A stretch of 64,000 bases of DNA from CBDIHP01 sp965279195 (GCA_965279195.1 CBDIHP010000024.1:1-64000); one strand, 5' to 3'. Shown: positions 44,153 to 54,002, numbered from the stretch's first letter. The notes: a model not told the origin generated them from the letters alone. A program made the numbers and translations.

Positions 44153-45832
44153 TCAATAAGCTAGCGCATGCCGCCCGGCCGCCGGGTCGCCCGCCGCGCG
44201 GAGGTGCCCGGCCTTCGGGTCGCGGTCGATCACGATCGGTGCGGCCGACAACGGCCGTCGCCCCGCGGTGATCACGTGCCCGCGTGCGGCCAGGCCATCT
44301 CTGGCCGATTCGGGGAAGTCCGAGGTCAGCTTGAGGCCCCCCAGCTTCGGCGGGGTCTGGCGGAACGAGCCGATGAAGTGCTCCGTCAGCCAGCGCGGGG
44401 ACTTCACCGAATCGGCCGGCGGCATCCTGTAGACCAGCTCGTTCAGGACCAGCTGCAGGATGGTCTGGTCCTGGTTGTCGCCGCCGGCCACGCTGATGGC
44501 GCAGGCGACCTTCCGGTCCTTGTCGAGGATGAGGGTCGGCGTCAGGGTGATCCTCGGGCGCTTGCCGGGCTCGATGACGTTGGGGTGGCCGGGCCAGGTG
44601 TTGAAGCTCTGGAGCCGGGTGCCCAGCCAGACGCCCGTCTTGCCCGCGACCACCCCCGACCAGCCGCTGGGGGTCGCCGCGACGAAATTCCCCTGCGAAT
44701 CCGCCACCAGGCAGGTCGTCGTGTCCTTCACCGGGCCGCCGAGCCCCACCCTGTCCTCGCGGGCCTTCAGGGGCTTGCCCGAGCGCGGGTCGCCGGGACG
44801 CAGCTCCATCGACGCCGCCTTCGGATCGATGAGTGCCTTGCGCTTGCGGGCGTAGTCGGTCGCCAGCAGTCCCACCAGCGGCACGTCGACGAACAGGGGA
44901 TCCGCATAATAGGCGTCGCGGTCGGCCAGGGCGAGCTTGAGCGCCTCGACGCTCGCGTGGACGGTCTCGGGCGCGTTGTGCCCCCAGGCGGCGAGTTCGG
45001 CGGGGTCGAGCATCTGGAGCGTCTGGAGCAGGGCCGGCCCCTGGGTCCAGATGCCGCACTTCACGACGCTGTAGCCTTGGAACTCCACCGAGACGGCATC
45101 CTCGACCCGAGTCGTGTGCTGGGCGAGGTCGTTATAGCGGATCAGGCCGCCGTTCTCGCGGCAGAACGCATCGATATCCCGGGCGATCTGACCGCGATAG
45201 AAGGCGTCGGAGACGCGTCTGAGGCCCACCAGGCGGTTGTCGGGGCTGGTGGCCTCGGCGGCGATCAGGGTCCGGATCGTCCGGGCCAGGTCGGGGTGCC
45301 AGTCCTTCTTGCCCTGATCGAGCAGGCGAAGCGCGGGCTGGGCGCACTCGGCGAAGGTCCTGGTGCCGTGCCTCGACAGCGTGACGACCAACGCATCCAC
45401 GACCGCCGGCACCGCGGCCGGCTCCAGGCCGGTCGCCGGGATGCCCCCCTCCATCGCGGCGAAGTGCTCGCGGGTCGCCAGCCGAGGGGCGGCCCCCTGC
45501 CCGGCGATGACCTCGACCGTCTTCGACTTCGCGTCATAGATCAGGAGCGGCACCTCGCCGCCGAAGCAGAAGGCCGTCGCGTCGGTGACGCTCAGGGCGA
45601 GGATGGTCGCCACCGCCGCGTCCGCCGCATTGCCGCCCGCTTTCAATATCTCAATCCCCGCCTCCGGCGACCCCTTGGCCCCCGCCGCCACGGCCCCCTT
45701 CGACCCTTCGGCCCTCCAGAAGTTCGGATCCCGCTCCGCCCCCTTCTGCCTCGCGACCGGCGCCCCCTCCTGCCCCCACGCCAGGCCCGGCACCAGGACC
45801 ATCGCCATCAAGACCGCCAGCCGCTTCCGCAT
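44153..45832 (-). CDS. ggt: gamma-glutamyltransferase family protein, secreted
   Basis: 559 residues. Signal peptide MRKRLAVLMAMVLVPGLAWG. The Ntn-hydrolase arrangement is clear: large-subunit landmarks GGNAADAAVA near 66-75 and ATGLEPAAVPAVVDAL near 133-148, then the self-cleavage site before Thr371 in KDTTTCLVADSQGNFVA, and GGDNQDQTILQ further on. It should transfer or hydrolyse gamma-glutamyl groups in the periplasm, as in glutathione turnover; paralogues with other acyl substrates exist. Single gene with GGGGGG before the ATG. Confidence 0.88.
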   Translation of the reverse strand: MRKRLAVLMAMVLVPGLAWGQEGAPVARQKGAERDPNFWRAEGSKGAVAAGAKGSPEAGIEILKAGGNAADAAVATILALSVTDATAFCFGGEVPLLIYDAKSKTVEVIAGQGAAPRLATREHFAAMEGGIPATGLEPAAVPAVVDALVVTLSRHGTRTFAECAQPALRLLDQGKKDWHPDLARTIRTLIAAEATSPDNRLVGLRRVSDAFYRGQIARDIDAFCRENGGLIRYNDLAQHTTRVEDAVSVEFQGYSVVKCGIWTQGPALLQTLQMLDPAELAAWGHNAPETVHASVEALKLALADRDAYYADPLFVDVPLVGLLATDYARKRKALIDPKAASMELRPGDPRSGKPLKAREDRVGLGGPVKDTTTCLVADSQGNFVAATPSGWSGVVAGKTGVWLGTRLQSFNTWPGHPNVIEPGKRPRITLTPTLILDKDRKVACAISVAGGDNQDQTILQLVLNELVYRMPPADSVKSPRWLTEHFIGSFRQTPPKLGGLKLTSDFPESARDGLAARGHVITAGRRPLSAAPIVIDRDPKAGHLRAAGDPAAGRHALAY

Positions 45833-46345
45833 GGGATCCCCCCCTCGTTCTCACCCTTCCCGGTCACCCCCCGACGCCGCCCCGAACATACCGGACCCCG
45901 CGCCCGCCCGGTAGCATCTGACCCCCCGATCGGAAAACGCGGGAACAAAGCCAGTTGGCCTGGGAGATTCGACGGGCAGCGGTGATCATGGCGAAAGGGC
46001 ACAAAGATCAACAAAGGTGATTGGGATCATCGACGCCCCCCCGGGAGGCGACCGCTCCGCCCTCGAATTCCAGGGTTCGAAACGAAGCCAATTCGTCGCA
46101 AGCCTCGATTCCGCCTGGCGTTAGCCGCAAAAAATCCCAATCTCAACAATTCCGCACCTTTCAAACATCTTCAACCGTCACAAGTTGGACCCGGAGATTC
46201 TACGCCCCGCCCGCCCCAAAAGTCGGGGAAATCCACAACGTCCCGCGCACCGCCGCCGTCATAACCGGACCTGGCCCGGGGGCGCCCCATCGGGGGAGTC
46301 CTGAGCCTCGGGGCTCCCGCCCCTGTCTATTGACTGACGCCCCTG
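45833..46345. other. intergenic stretch with repeat fragments, no gene seen
   Basis: Holds an inverted copy of the 34-bp repeat core at 46078-46101 and a CTCCCGCCCCTG palindrome fragment at about 46311-46350 related to the element at 26038. The plus-strand frame 46021-46410 has a Pro/Ser/Arg-rich translation and overlaps the ankyrin gene, so I do not call it. Confidence 0.5.
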
Positions 46346-47080
46346 TCAGCAATCCTGATCGATCGTGTCCGGCTCACCCCATCTGGCCCCACGAGAGAGC
46401 AGGAAGGTAGTTACCTCCGTGTGCCCATTGCGATTTGCTCGACGGAGCGCGGTTTCGCACGGCCAGCCCGAATTAACATCTGCACCACGATCAATTAATC
46501 GATTGACGATATCAATTCGGCCCATCTCGGAGGCGATCATGAGCGCGGTGCCGCCGATGTCGTCAACCCCCTCGACATCGGCTCCCTTGTCGAGGAGGAG
46601 ATCCACCATCGCGACCGGGCCGACGTGCGCGGCGAGCATCAGGAAGGTGTCGTGCATACCGAATCTGGATTCACCATTGATGTCTATCGAATCGTCCTCG
46701 TCGATGATCCGTCGGGCCATCCCCACATCGCCCAGGAGGATCGCTTCTCGGAGCCCGATGCGGCCACCGGCTGTGATCAGCAGATCCAAGAACCGGGCGT
46801 CTGGTTCCAGCTTCGCAAAACACCTGCCAGCCTCAATTTGCCAGCCGCGAGCCCAAAGCGCTCCATAAGTCATGGCCGAATTGTGGTACGCTTCCCGATT
46901 CGGATCCGCCCCTCGACTCAAGAGCCACCGAACAGTCTCTAGATGTCGGCCCCAGACCGCGAACATCAAGGCCGTCCACCCGCAATCGCCAGGGGTGTCG
47001 ACCTCGACTCCTTGTTCGATCAAACGAGCGAGGGTCTGCGTGTCGCCGACTTCCGCCGAAGCGAACCAATCCCCGTTCAT
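46346..47080 (-). CDS. ankyrin-repeat protein
   Basis: 244 residues with four to five ankyrin repeats: GWTALMFAVWGRHLETVRWL, GADPNREAY, DTFLMLAAHVGPVAMVDLLL, GGTALMIASEMGRIDIVNRL and ETALRRANRNGHTEVTTFLL. No signal peptide and no other domain, so a cytoplasmic binding protein with an unknown partner. AGGAAAAAGCCC precedes the ATG. Base composition is somewhat lower in GC than its neighbours, which fits an acquired gene. Confidence 0.85.
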   Translation of the reverse strand: MNGDWFASAEVGDTQTLARLIEQGVEVDTPGDCGWTALMFAVWGRHLETVRWLLSRGADPNREAYHNSAMTYGALWARGWQIEAGRCFAKLEPDARFLDLLITAGGRIGLREAILLGDVGMARRIIDEDDSIDINGESRFGMHDTFLMLAAHVGPVAMVDLLLDKGADVEGVDDIGGTALMIASEMGRIDIVNRLIDRGADVNSGWPCETALRRANRNGHTEVTTFLLSRGARWGEPDTIDQDC

Positions 47081-47222
47081 GGGCTTTTTCCTAGAGCCAG
47101 GCTAAACTCCCATTGCCCTTGATCTTATGCTCGCCTCAGAGGTTTTGTCAGGGCCTGTAAGAAGGCCACTCGCTGATATCGCGCCACGGCCAACGAATCC
47201 AAAGCCTGAGAGGAGCGGTCGG

Positions 47223-47483
47223 ATGGAAGAAACGCCCGAAGCCCGGGTCGGCCGGGAGTTCGACCTAGTGCTGGCCGAGATCACCGAACTGACGGACGAA
47301 GTCGCGGACGCCCTTTACGAGGCGGGCTGCGACGACGCGACCGTCTCGATGCGCTCGGGGCGGGTCTATCTGTCTTTCGACCGCGAGGCGGCATCGATGC
47401 GCGAGGCCCTACTCTCGGCGGTCCGCGACGTCCGCAAGGCCGGGTTCGAGCCGATGGAGTCGTCGCGGGAACTGGATCCTTGA
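47223..47483 (+). CDS. small acidic protein, possible antitoxin-like family
   Basis: 86 residues starting MEETPEARVGREFDLVLA. It has the pattern LTDEVADALYEAGCDDATVS, then YLSFDREAASMREALLSAV and DVRKAGFEP, an alpha/beta protein I have seen as a small conserved unknown family in many bacteria. GAGAGGAGCGG lies before the ATG, which decides this start over 47127. The next gene on the same strand, 135 bases on, encodes a small HNH-like protein; the pair could be a regulator-nuclease unit, which is inference only. Confidence 0.6.
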   Translation: MEETPEARVGREFDLVLAEITELTDEVADALYEAGCDDATVSMRSGRVYLSFDREAASMREALLSAVRDVRKAGFEPMESSRELDP

Positions 47484-47618
47484 ACTTGACCCTCACCGGC
47501 GACATACCTGAGCCCAATTGAGGTCGCTGGGAACACGTTCTACGCAAGAATCGCGGACAAGCGGGGTGCGTTCCGAACGCGGGCGACGACGAGGCAGGTA
47601 ATAGAACTCTCCTGGCCC

Positions 47619-47921
47619 ATGTTCCTCTGCCTGTATCCGATCGAGCGCCGCACGGCCGCTCTCGCGCGGAACATGAAGGTCCGGCGGATCCCGAAGGTCT
47701 GCGAATTCGCGGAGATCCGGGGCACGGCCGGCTCGGGGATCTCACCTCTGTGCCCTGGGGCGATCCAGGGGGCCCACATCAAGCCCGATGCCCTGGGCGG
47801 CTCGGATCGCCCCGAGAATGGCCTCTGGCTCTGCGAGTTCCACCATCGCGAGACGGAGGGCAAGATCAAGGGGAGCCGGACAGATCGGGCGATTGACGTT
47901 CAGTACACGAAGAAAATTTGA
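47619..47921 (+). CDS. small HNH-like protein
   Basis: 100 residues. The C-terminal part has IQGAHIKPDALGGSDRPENG and LWLCEFHHRETEGK, with the H..(N)..H arrangement of the HNH fold and a Cys in CEFHH; an earlier Cys pair (KVCEF, PLCPG) could bind zinc. The N-terminal 20 residues look unlike a gene start, so the true start may be ATG 47673 (MKVRRIPKVCEF). Could be a short nuclease or a decayed remnant. It ends four bases before a convergent small gene. Confidence 0.55.
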   Translation: MFLCLYPIERRTAALARNMKVRRIPKVCEFAEIRGTAGSGISPLCPGAIQGAHIKPDALGGSDRPENGLWLCEFHHRETEGKIKGSRTDRAIDVQYTKKI

Positions 47922-47925
47922 ACGT

Positions 47926-48105
47926 TCAATCGCCCTTTTGCGCAATCGTCTCCTTGGCCCTGGCCGCCTGCTCGGGGGTCATCACCCCGGCCTTGACCAT
48001 CAAGTCAATCCGCTCGTCCTTGGTCATCGCCTCCAGCCTCTTCCTCGCCCTTCGGATCCGCATGGTCGATTCGGGCAGGGCCAATTTGTAACGCTTGACA
48101 GACAT
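47926..48105 (-). CDS. small basic protein, unknown function
   Basis: 59 residues starting MSVKRYKLALPESTMRIRRA and ending with a helical block (DERIDLMVKAGVMTPEQAAR). Charged, no membrane segment, no Cys. The last part resembles the SHOCT-like or short helix-loop-helix segment found in small planctomycete proteins. Convergent with the HNH-like gene. Confidence 0.5.
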   Translation of the reverse strand: MSVKRYKLALPESTMRIRRARKRLEAMTKDERIDLMVKAGVMTPEQAARAKETIAQKGD

Positions 48106-48313
48106 CGTTCGCCTCGATGACCTGGTAGGCATACTCGAAGACGGCGCGATCGAGCTTCCGGTACTTCCGGCTATTGACCGGCAACGGCGAACCGGCGAAT
48201 CCGAGCAACTCCATGCCGGTCCGGAAGGGCCGCTTGAGGTATTCTACGTCATCTGTTGGCGATGATCCTCGGCGGTCTTCGCCTTCTTCTGGGTAGGTCC
48301 GGCGGGGGGAACG

Positions 48314-48988
48314 ATGTCGGGCGGGTTCCATCTGCGATGTTCGCGATGCCGGCTGCATCTGGCCGGGCCGCTGTCGCCGGCCGAGAGCAAGAGGGGGAGC
48401 GTCGCGTTCGAAGATGTCGCGGTCGGATTTGATGAGTGCGTCGCGGTGCGCGACATTCTGTTCCCCACGGGCGACCTGTTCGGGTTCCGCCACGAGTCGG
48501 GCGACGACCTGTTGGTTCATCCGCAATGGTGCGAAGGCTGGCGTCGCGACTGGCCGGACCGCGCGCCAGGCGGGGCGACGCGGCGGATGTCGACCGTGAC
48601 CAGGGGTTACGGGTGCTGCGGGCCGCAGGGCGCGGCGGAATGCGGCTGCGGGGCCGCGGTGGGGTGGGTCATGGCGGACTGCATCGGCCCGCAGTGGATG
48701 GTCTTCTTCCATGCGAAAGTCGATCGGAGCGACCGGCACGACGGCCCCTGGACCATCCGCAGCGACGCCGGAGGTCCCGACCGCTGGCACGAGGAGTCGG
48801 GCGAACTGATCCGCAACCGCCGGGATGGCGAGTGGGAACGCTGGCTCGTGGTCCCGGAACTCGTCCCGGTCCGGCGCCGGGGCGATGACCGCGAATTCGC
48901 CATCGTCCGCGAAGAACGGCTGGAACGACGCTTGGTCGGCTCGGCGGGATGGTCCGAAGGCCGGTTGATCTGCGAGATCGGCGAATAG
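48314..48988 (+). CDS. hypothetical cysteine-containing protein
   Basis: 224 residues. It starts with LRCSRCRLHLAGPLSP, a possible zinc knuckle, followed by GYGCCGPQGAAECGCGAAVG in the middle, and has an acidic, Trp-rich C-terminal half. Third-position GC is high in this frame, in contrast to the overlapping minus-strand frame, so I take the plus strand. No signal peptide. Family not recognised. Confidence 0.55.
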   Translation: MSGGFHLRCSRCRLHLAGPLSPAESKRGSVAFEDVAVGFDECVAVRDILFPTGDLFGFRHESGDDLLVHPQWCEGWRRDWPDRAPGGATRRMSTVTRGYGCCGPQGAAECGCGAAVGWVMADCIGPQWMVFFHAKVDRSDRHDGPWTIRSDAGGPDRWHEESGELIRNRRDGEWERWLVVPELVPVRRRGDDREFAIVREERLERRLVGSAGWSEGRLICEIGE

Positions 48989-49213
48989 GCGGGTCGCGCG
49001 ACGGCGATCACGGGCCCGGGCCGGGCACGGGTTGAGGAGATTCCCGTCTCGCGGGGCGGAGGAGGGAGCGGCCCATCCTCCCTCGGCCGCGCGGGGTGTG
49101 GCGGGGGATTTGCCCATCGGGACGTTCGGGCACCCTGCCCGTGCCAGGGGCTCGCGCCCCTGGTTGGGGAGGGCGCCCCGTCGGGGCCCGGGAGGGGGGT
49201 GGAGTTCGATCGG

Positions 49214-50362
49214 TCAGGCCATGACCCGTTCCATGGCGGCCTGGAAGGCGGCCATCTCGGCGCGGGTGCCGATGGTGACGCGGGAGTGGGTGGGGAGGGT
49301 GGGCCAGGGGCGGCCGATGGCGACCTTGTGGCGGAGCATGGCGTCGGCGAACGCCTTCGCCGGGCGGCCGGAGTCGACCATCACCATGTTGGCCTCGCTG
49401 GGGATGAACTTGTAGCCCTTCTTCGCGAGCCAGGCGAAGAGGTCCTCGCGGACCGAGGCGGCCTCGCGGCGGCGGTCGGGGACGAGGGCCTTCACCCCCA
49501 GGCTCGCCCGCGCGGCGGCCAGGCCGACCACGGGGAGGATCCCGATGCCGTAGCCCGCCAGGCGTTCCAGCAGGTCCGGCCGCCCGAGCGCGGCGCCGGC
49601 GCGGAGGCCGGCGAGGCCGTAGATCTTCGAGAAGGTGCGCAGGACGATCACGTCGCGGTCGGCGAGGATGTGGTCGATCGCGGGGACGGCCGACGCGGAG
49701 AAGTGGATATAGGCCTCGTCGATGACGACGATGGTGCCTTTCGGCTTCTTCGCGATCAGGGCGTCGATGTCCGACTTCCTCGTGACCGTGCCGGTGGGGT
49801 TGTTGGGGTTGCAGATGTAGATCACGCCGGCGTCGGGGTCGGCGGCGGCCATGGCGGGGGCGTCGTGCGAGAAGTCGGGCCGGAGGGGGACCCTGACGAC
49901 CTTCGCCCCGATGAACTTCGCCGCGCGCTCGGGGGCCTCATAGCCGGGGTCGGCGGTGACGAGGGGCTTCGAGGCCGAGGTGAACGCCAGGACGGAGCGG
50001 TGGAGCGGGTCGCTGGAGCCGCCGAAGGGGAGGACGTGGGTCTCGGGCAGGCCGACGGACTCGGCCATGGCGGCGACGAAGCCGCGGGTCTCGTTGAACT
50101 GGTAGCGCCCCCCCTGCTCGACCACGCGCGCGGCGGCCTCGCGGGCCTCCGGGCAGGGGCCGAGGGGATTTTCATTGGCGTTGATGCGGATGGCGTCCGG
50201 CGGGATGTCGGCGATCGAGCGGAGGTCCTGCGCCAGGGCCTGCTCGTTGTAGAACGGCAAGGTCGCCCCGGCGGTCGCCAGGGTGAGCAAGCGTCCGAGA
50301 TCCCTGCGGGTCAACCCCTCGCGTCGCCGGCGACGCCCGTATTCAAATCCGTCCTGGAACAT
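49214..50362 (-). CDS. PLP-dependent aminotransferase (HisC-like) with Tat signal
   Basis: 382 residues. Twin-arginine leader LTRRDLGRLLTLATAGATL at about 17-35, then an aminotransferase class I/II fold: RINANENPLGPCPEA, the PNNPTGTV block, VVIDEAYIHF, the PLP lysine in TFSKIYGLAGLR and the C-terminal Arg in HSRVTIGTR. The sequence is most like histidinol-phosphate aminotransferase. The leader would carry it folded, with its cofactor, out of the cytoplasm, which is uncommon for this enzyme class but known in planctomycetes and some other phyla. Substrate uncertain. Confidence 0.85.
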   Translation of the reverse strand: MFQDGFEYGRRRRREGLTRRDLGRLLTLATAGATLPFYNEQALAQDLRSIADIPPDAIRINANENPLGPCPEAREAAARVVEQGGRYQFNETRGFVAAMAESVGLPETHVLPFGGSSDPLHRSVLAFTSASKPLVTADPGYEAPERAAKFIGAKVVRVPLRPDFSHDAPAMAAADPDAGVIYICNPNNPTGTVTRKSDIDALIAKKPKGTIVVIDEAYIHFSASAVPAIDHILADRDVIVLRTFSKIYGLAGLRAGAALGRPDLLERLAGYGIGILPVVGLAAARASLGVKALVPDRRREAASVREDLFAWLAKKGYKFIPSEANMVMVDSGRPAKAFADAMLRHKVAIGRPWPTLPTHSRVTIGTRAEMAAFQAAMERVMA

Positions 50363-50452
50363 CAGTCATGGATCCCCCCGTCGTCTCCCCTGGGGGTATC
50401 GTAACCGATCGGCGCCGGGGGTTCTCGAGAATTCCCGCGCCCGTCGCCGGCC

Positions 50453-51679
50453 TCAGGCCTTCTTCCTGGCGGGGAGGCGCCGGCCCCTGCCGGGGTGCTG
50501 GGCGCTGATCGGGAAGGCGAGGGTGCCGGGGGAGACGTCGAGGGCCTCGTTGCTCCCCTGATACTGGATCGCCACCGTCCCCTTCTTGCCGGGGCCGATG
50601 ACCTGCACGACGTAGTAGCGATTGTCGGCGTCGGGCAGATCCTGGTTGGTGCCCCGGAGGTGGTAGAGCGTCGCGCCGGGGCTGGCCTCCGCGACCGAGC
50701 CGAGGTGCTGGGGCAGGAACGGGTCCGCCCGGACCCGCTTGAACTCGACCGGCGAGAGCCCGGCGGGGCGCTCGGCCCAGGCCTCGGTCGCGACCTTGTA
50801 GGCCGCCTTGAGCGCCTCCCCCTCGATCAGCCGGACCTTCGCGCCGGCGACGATCGGCAGCCCGCCGGAATGCTCCTCGCGGTACGACATGTCGAGCTCG
50901 CGCAGCAGGCCGAGGTTGGCGTCGAACGTCCCGGTCGACCGGTAATCGATGCGGACCCGGAGCTTCTGCCCGGGCTTGGTTTCGAAGGACCGGTTGTCGA
51001 TCAGGCGGACCAGCGGCCATCGCAGCACGTCCGCCTGGCGGACCTTCTTCAGCCGGCCGTCGTAGGCCGTGGTCGAGATGACGGAGATGCCGGGGGAACT
51101 CCCCACGGTCGCGAACATCATCGCGCTGCCGTCCGAACTGTCGACGCTCGGGACGGTTTCGAGCAGCGGCGGCAGGATGAACTCGCGGGGGTGGAGGGCG
51201 AGCAGCTTAAAGTAGCCGGGGAGCGCCTTCGTGTTGACGTCCGCCTTGCCGAGCGAGCCCCCGTTGGGCCGGGTGATCCGGCGCGACCCGAGCCAGACGT
51301 CCTTGTGCGGGCGCCGGCCGCCCTCCGACTCGTCGCCGGCGGAGCACTCCAGCTTGCCGATGATGAACAGCTCCGCCTCGCCGTCCTGGCTCACCGACTG
51401 GACCTGGATGTACGGCGTCCCGCTGAGCCGCTCCGAGAAGGCCGCGCTGCCGCCGATCGAGTGGGTGAACTCGACGCGATACGCGAACGTCTGCCCGGCC
51501 CGGAACCGGTATCGCAGCGGGGCCGACTGCCCCCGCCCATGCCACGACACCGGGCTCGCCGTCGCGGCCGGTTCCGAGGCCCTCGCGTCCCCCGCGAGCC
51601 CGGCGAGGATCGAGAGCCCGAGCCCGACGCGGGCGATGAGGCGGGAGGGCGGGCGACGGGCGGCAGGGCGGCACATCAT
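50453..51679 (-). CDS. secreted hypothetical protein
   Basis: 408 residues with a signal peptide (LIARVGLGLSILAGLAGDARA). The mature part is beta-rich (LRYRFRAGQTFAYRVEFTHS, FETKPGQKLRVRIDYRS) and resembles the planctomycete secreted proteins that have an outer beta-sandwich but no known function. It ends in a basic tail (HPGRGRRLPARKKA). GGAG lies 12 bases upstream of paired ATG codons. It follows the aminotransferase on the same strand with a 90-base gap. Confidence 0.6.
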   Translation of the reverse strand: MMCRPAARRPPSRLIARVGLGLSILAGLAGDARASEPAATASPVSWHGRGQSAPLRYRFRAGQTFAYRVEFTHSIGGSAAFSERLSGTPYIQVQSVSQDGEAELFIIGKLECSAGDESEGGRRPHKDVWLGSRRITRPNGGSLGKADVNTKALPGYFKLLALHPREFILPPLLETVPSVDSSDGSAMMFATVGSSPGISVISTTAYDGRLKKVRQADVLRWPLVRLIDNRSFETKPGQKLRVRIDYRSTGTFDANLGLLRELDMSYREEHSGGLPIVAGAKVRLIEGEALKAAYKVATEAWAERPAGLSPVEFKRVRADPFLPQHLGSVAEASPGATLYHLRGTNQDLPDADNRYYVVQVIGPGKKGTVAIQYQGSNEALDVSPGTLAFPISAQHPGRGRRLPARKKA

Positions 51680-51984
51680 CGCGGAGGCTCCGGCGTCGGG
51701 GTGGCGGGTCGGATCCCGCCATGGCGGGCGAGGAATCCATCATCCCCCCTCGATCTTCCCGCAAGGGCGCCCCCCGCGAGAACCCCCCCCGCCTTGCTTC
51801 CCCGGTCGACCGTTCGGGAGGCTTGACTCCCCCGTTGCCCCGCCGCCCCGCCGCCGTAACGGAATGGCGACACCCGCCCCTCCGGGCCCGGGGCCCGCCA
51901 TCGTCGCAACCGGCCCGCGCCGTCCCCCCCGCGTCCCTTCGGATCGGGGCGCGGGGGGCCTTGAAGGTCCGGAGGGGTCCCGGG
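51680..51984. other. intergenic stretch, no gene seen
   Basis: 305 bases between two minus-strand genes. The frames are Pro/Arg-rich and not gene-like. It presumably holds the promoter of the secreted protein gene ending at 50453. Confidence 0.4.
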
Positions 51985-53746
51985 TCAGCCGGCGAGGTTG
52001 ATGATCTGGGTGATGGTGGTGGCGTTGCCGGTGCGGTCGCGGACGGTGAGGTTGATCTGGTAGCGGATCGTACCGTTCTCGGCGTGTCTGGGGAGGCGGA
52101 GGCTGATGGATTTGACGCCGGCCTTCTTGTAGAGGCCGGGGTGGACGTGCTCGTTGTGGATGAGGTCCAGGCTCCAGGAGAATTGCGAGGGCTTGAGGGC
52201 CTTGTCCTCGGGGTCGAAGCCGGTGGCGGAGAGGCTCAGGACCTGCCCCTGGCGGAGCTGGCCGGCGGCGACGAGCTTGGGGAGGACGATCGAACCGGTC
52301 GGGGCGCGGTCGTTCTTGACGGTCAGGACGGACTCGTTGCTCACGGCCGTGCCCGAGGCGTTCGACACGATCACGCGGAACCGCATGCCGTTGAGGTCGA
52401 GGTGCCCGGGGACGGCCAGGCTCGGGCCGTTCTCGCCGACGAGGTTCGTGCCGTTGATCTGCCACTGGTAGGCGAACGGGCCCTGGCCCACGGCGTTGGC
52501 GCTGTAGATCACCGGGCGGTCGACGATCGTGGACTGGTTCGCGAGGTTCGGGACGTCGGGCAGGACGCGGGTCACCTGCTGGATCTGGCGGATCTCGCCG
52601 GTGTAGAGCGAGACGTAGAGGAGCCGGCCGTCGGGGGTGATGTCGTAGTCGGTGACGCCGACGGGCAGGCCGGTGGCGAACGGCTCGACCGCGCCGGTGT
52701 TGGGGTCGAGGGACTTGATCCAGCCGTTGTTGTAGTCGCCGAAGAAGTAGCGGCCCTGGTAGCGGGCGCCGAAGTTGAGGGCGGCGGGGCGGTAGAACTC
52801 GCCGCCGATGATGGCCGTGCCGCCTGGGCTGGTGTCGGGGTCGTGGTGGGTGTAGACGTAGAGCGGCGGGTGTAGCCGGCGGTGTAGGTGCGGCCGGCGG
52901 CGACCGGCCAGCCGTAGTTCGCGCCGGGGGTCGCCACGTTCACCTCCTCGAATTCCGAGTCGCCGACGTCGGCGATGAGGACCTTGCCCGAGGCGGGGTC
53001 GGCGGAGATCGTGAACGGGTTGCGCAATCCATACGCGTAGATCGCCCGGTTGTTCCCCTTGGCCTTCTTGTAGAAGGGGTTGTCGGCGGGATCGAGCCGT
53101 CGGGGTTGATCCGCAGGAGCTTGCCGTAGGTGTTGTCGAGCGACTGGACCTTGTCCGTATTCAGGAGGTCGCCGGTGGGGATGTAGATCTTGCCGTCCTT
53201 GCCGAAGGCGAAGTTGCCGCCGTTGTGCGCGGCGACGCCGTCGGGGAGGCGGAGGCGGTTGTATTCGAACAGGACCTTCGGCTTGCCGGGCGCGGCGACG
53301 TCGCCGGCGGCGGTGACGCGGGCGAGGCGGTTGACGGAGGGGCCCCCCTTGACGTCGACGTCGCGGTAGAGCAGGTAGACGAAGCGATTCTGGGCGAAGT
53401 TGGGGTCGAGCCCGACGCTCAACAGCATGCCGTTGGAGCCGTCCCACCTGCTCGTGTCGAGCTTGAGGAAGGGATTCGGCTGGACCTGGTTGCCCTTGAT
53501 GAGCAGGACGGTGCCGTCGAACTGGGCGGCGAAGATGCGGCCGTCGGGGGCGACGGCGATCTCGGAGACCCCCTGCAGCCCGGAGACGAGGCCGGACTCG
53601 ACGAAGCCCGGCGGCACGAGGGCGGCGGGGACCTCGCGGCGTTCGAGCCAGTCGGGCCGGAGGGAGACGGCGGGCCGGGGCTTGCGGCGGGCGCGGACGC
53701 GCGAGGGGGCCTGGCCCAGGAGGCGGGGGATGATTCGTCGGAGCAC
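51985..53746 (-). pseudogene. sorbosone-dehydrogenase-like propeller protein with Ig-like tail, broken by two single-G losses
   Basis: Aligns by eye along its whole length with the intact paralogue at 54003-55760 but needs two frame changes. Frame 1 runs from GTG 53746 (VLRRIIPRLLGQ, LERREVPA) to NPDGSIP; at about 53088 a GGGG run of the paralogue is GGG. Frame 2 continues with PADNPFYKKAKGNNRAIYAY to GRTYTAGYT; at about 52869 another G is missing. Frame 3 then reads PPLYVYTHHDPDTSPGGTAI to the C-terminus ITQIINLAG. Both changes are one base lost from a G run, so sequencing error is possible. Confidence 0.8.
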
Positions 53747-54002
53747 GGGACATTCGCCTCGGGATGCGGGGACGCGAACGGGGAGGGTCCCTCGGCTACC
53801 ATCCGCGAGCGGGGACGACACGCGGGCCGGCGCTCCGGCCGGCCCATGGACGTGAAATCGGCCGCCGGATGGCACGCATTGAGATATTCCGGTCGGACCG
53901 ACGTGCACGTAATATCAGGATCGAATCCATCGACCCGACCGGACCAGTCTACCGCGGCACACGGCGCGGGGCCAGCCCCCGCCCGCGCCGGGGACGCCGG
54001 GA

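Noticed and set aside
46021..46410. Plus-strand frame of 129 residues
   Set aside because: Pro/Ser/Arg-rich translation, contains repeat fragments and overlaps the end of the ankyrin gene.
48005..49117. Minus-strand frame of 370 residues
   Set aside because: Overlaps the better-composed plus-strand gene at 48314 and the small gene at 47926; no motif.
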